64,000 bases of DNA, taken from the NCBI GenBank assembly GCA_947628755.1, contig CANRBC010000012.1:18393-82392 (forward strand). Reading direction: 5' to 3'. The notes under the pieces are model-generated. The model ran no database searches. It was not told the origin of the DNA and worked only from the letters and a program-made list of their open reading frames with translations. The translations under genes and the position numbers were made by a program. Below, in pieces: positions 63,645 to 64,000 of this stretch (positions are counted from its first letter, which is position 1; every line of letters starts with the position of its first letter). This DNA is from an uncultured Clostridia bacterium. GTDB taxonomy: Bacteria; Bacillota; Clostridia; Lachnospirales; CAG-274.

Positions 63645-63673
63645 TTGACAATGGTGGATAATTATGATAAAAT
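63645..63673 (+). promoter_or_regulatory. rRNA operon promoter P1
   Basis: TTGACA (63645-63650), 17 bases, TAAAAT (63668-63673). It is the upstream of two tandem promoters ahead of the 16S gene; the flanks are rich in A and T runs. Confidence 0.75.
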
Positions 63674-63747
63674 AAATTTTGCTGCCGACGAAATAAGTCG
63701 GCTGCAAAAAACAGCCAAAAAAGTTGAAAAAAGGAATAAAAAAGTTC

Positions 63748-63776
63748 TTGACAAACAACTATGGCTGTGATAAACT
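63748..63776 (+). promoter_or_regulatory. rRNA operon promoter P2
   Basis: TTGACA (63748-63753), 17 bases, TAAACT (63771-63776). Spaced 103 bases after P1, a common arrangement for rrn operons. Confidence 0.75.
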
Positions 63777-63957
63777 ATTAAAGCTGTCACAAAGAACAGC
63801 AGCTTATATGAACATTGAAAACTAAATAACTTAGACGAAAACAATACTCAAAACCCAAGAGATTCCTTTAAATTCTGAAAAGAGTAAATTAAGGAAAAGT
63901 TGGAGCACAACTATAAAAATGCGAAGAAGCTAGTGAGAAAATCACTGAGCGCAAACT
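63777..63957 (+). other. rRNA leader with boxA-like antitermination motif
   Basis: Transcribed leader between P2 and the 16S gene. ACATTGAAAACTAAATAAC (63812-63830) resembles the boxA-containing motif found at clostridial rRNA leaders and spacers. The remainder should pair with sequence downstream of the 16S gene to form the RNase III processing stem, which cannot be checked in this window. Confidence 0.6.

Positions 63958-64000
<43 letters not shown>

Overview
The window comes from a strictly anaerobic, spore-forming member of the Clostridia (Firmicutes). Support for this is the low-to-moderate GC, ATA/AGA-rich codon use and strong Shine-Dalgarno sites, plus rubrerythrin, two [FeFe]-hydrogenase maturases, a SCIFF peptide with its radical SAM maturase, spoVB and a spoIVFA/spoIVFB pair, a leucine T-box, FeoA/FeoB iron uptake and SLH-domain surface proteins. 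I cannot fix the family. A pectin-directed lyase homologue and a rich set of sugar and amino-acid transport parts would fit a gut or plant-matter fermenter.

Layout. 1-5.0 kb (minus): O-acetylhomoserine sulfhydrylase, a ferredoxin-type aldo/keto reductase behind a MerR-like promoter, and an exo-rhamnogalacturonan-lyase-like protein diverging from an AraC regulator. 6.0-8.0 kb: T-box and leuA. 8.5-9.4 kb: a cation exporter (minus). 9.6-15.1 kb: a ModA lipoprotein with a RibU-like ECF S component, YlbF-family protein and hydrolase, then an amino-acid ABC transporter and a cytidylate-kinase-like protein. 15.5-17.4 kb: uvrC (minus). 17.5-24.6 kb: spoVB, spoIVFA (frameshifted), spoIVFB, two radical SAM-related genes and RNase G. 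24.7-30.0 kb: glyoxalase, metallo-hydrolase, rubrerythrin, an EF-G-like GTPase and a split PAP2 phosphatase. 30.5-36.4 kb (minus): a solute-binding lipoprotein with a hybrid histidine kinase, then IMP dehydrogenase. 37.1-40.2 kb (minus): the feo operon. 40.4-43.9 kb (minus): a two-component system and a BrnT/BrnA toxin-antitoxin pair. 44.1-47.0 kb: TM1266-type regulator, hydG, hydF. 47.2-54.3 kb (minus): three tandem SLH-M13 metallopeptidases. 54.5-58.8 kb: yebC, argH, SCIFF precursor and maturase. 58.9-63.5 kb: secD, secF, recJ. The window ends at the 5' end of a 16S rRNA gene behind two tandem promoters.

The most unusual structure is not a gene. Seven gene 3' ends carry a hairpin terminator; six share an arm of the type AGCTGTCNCATTATGA (one of these shortened) and one keeps only the outer arms. 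In six of the seven a mosaic repeat of about 200-500 bp follows directly. The best copies have 13-bp terminal inverted repeats (AATTTTTGTTTAG) and inner TCGACCC/GGGTCGA borders, and they contain interchangeable hairpin modules whose arms differ between copies while staying palindromic. This looks like a terminator-linked, non-autonomous mobile repeat family.

Two conserved genes (spoIVFA, PAP2) are each broken by one single-base shift. The spoIVFA break lies at CCC-TAG-C, a context that could allow +1 frameshifting, but assembly error is a real alternative.
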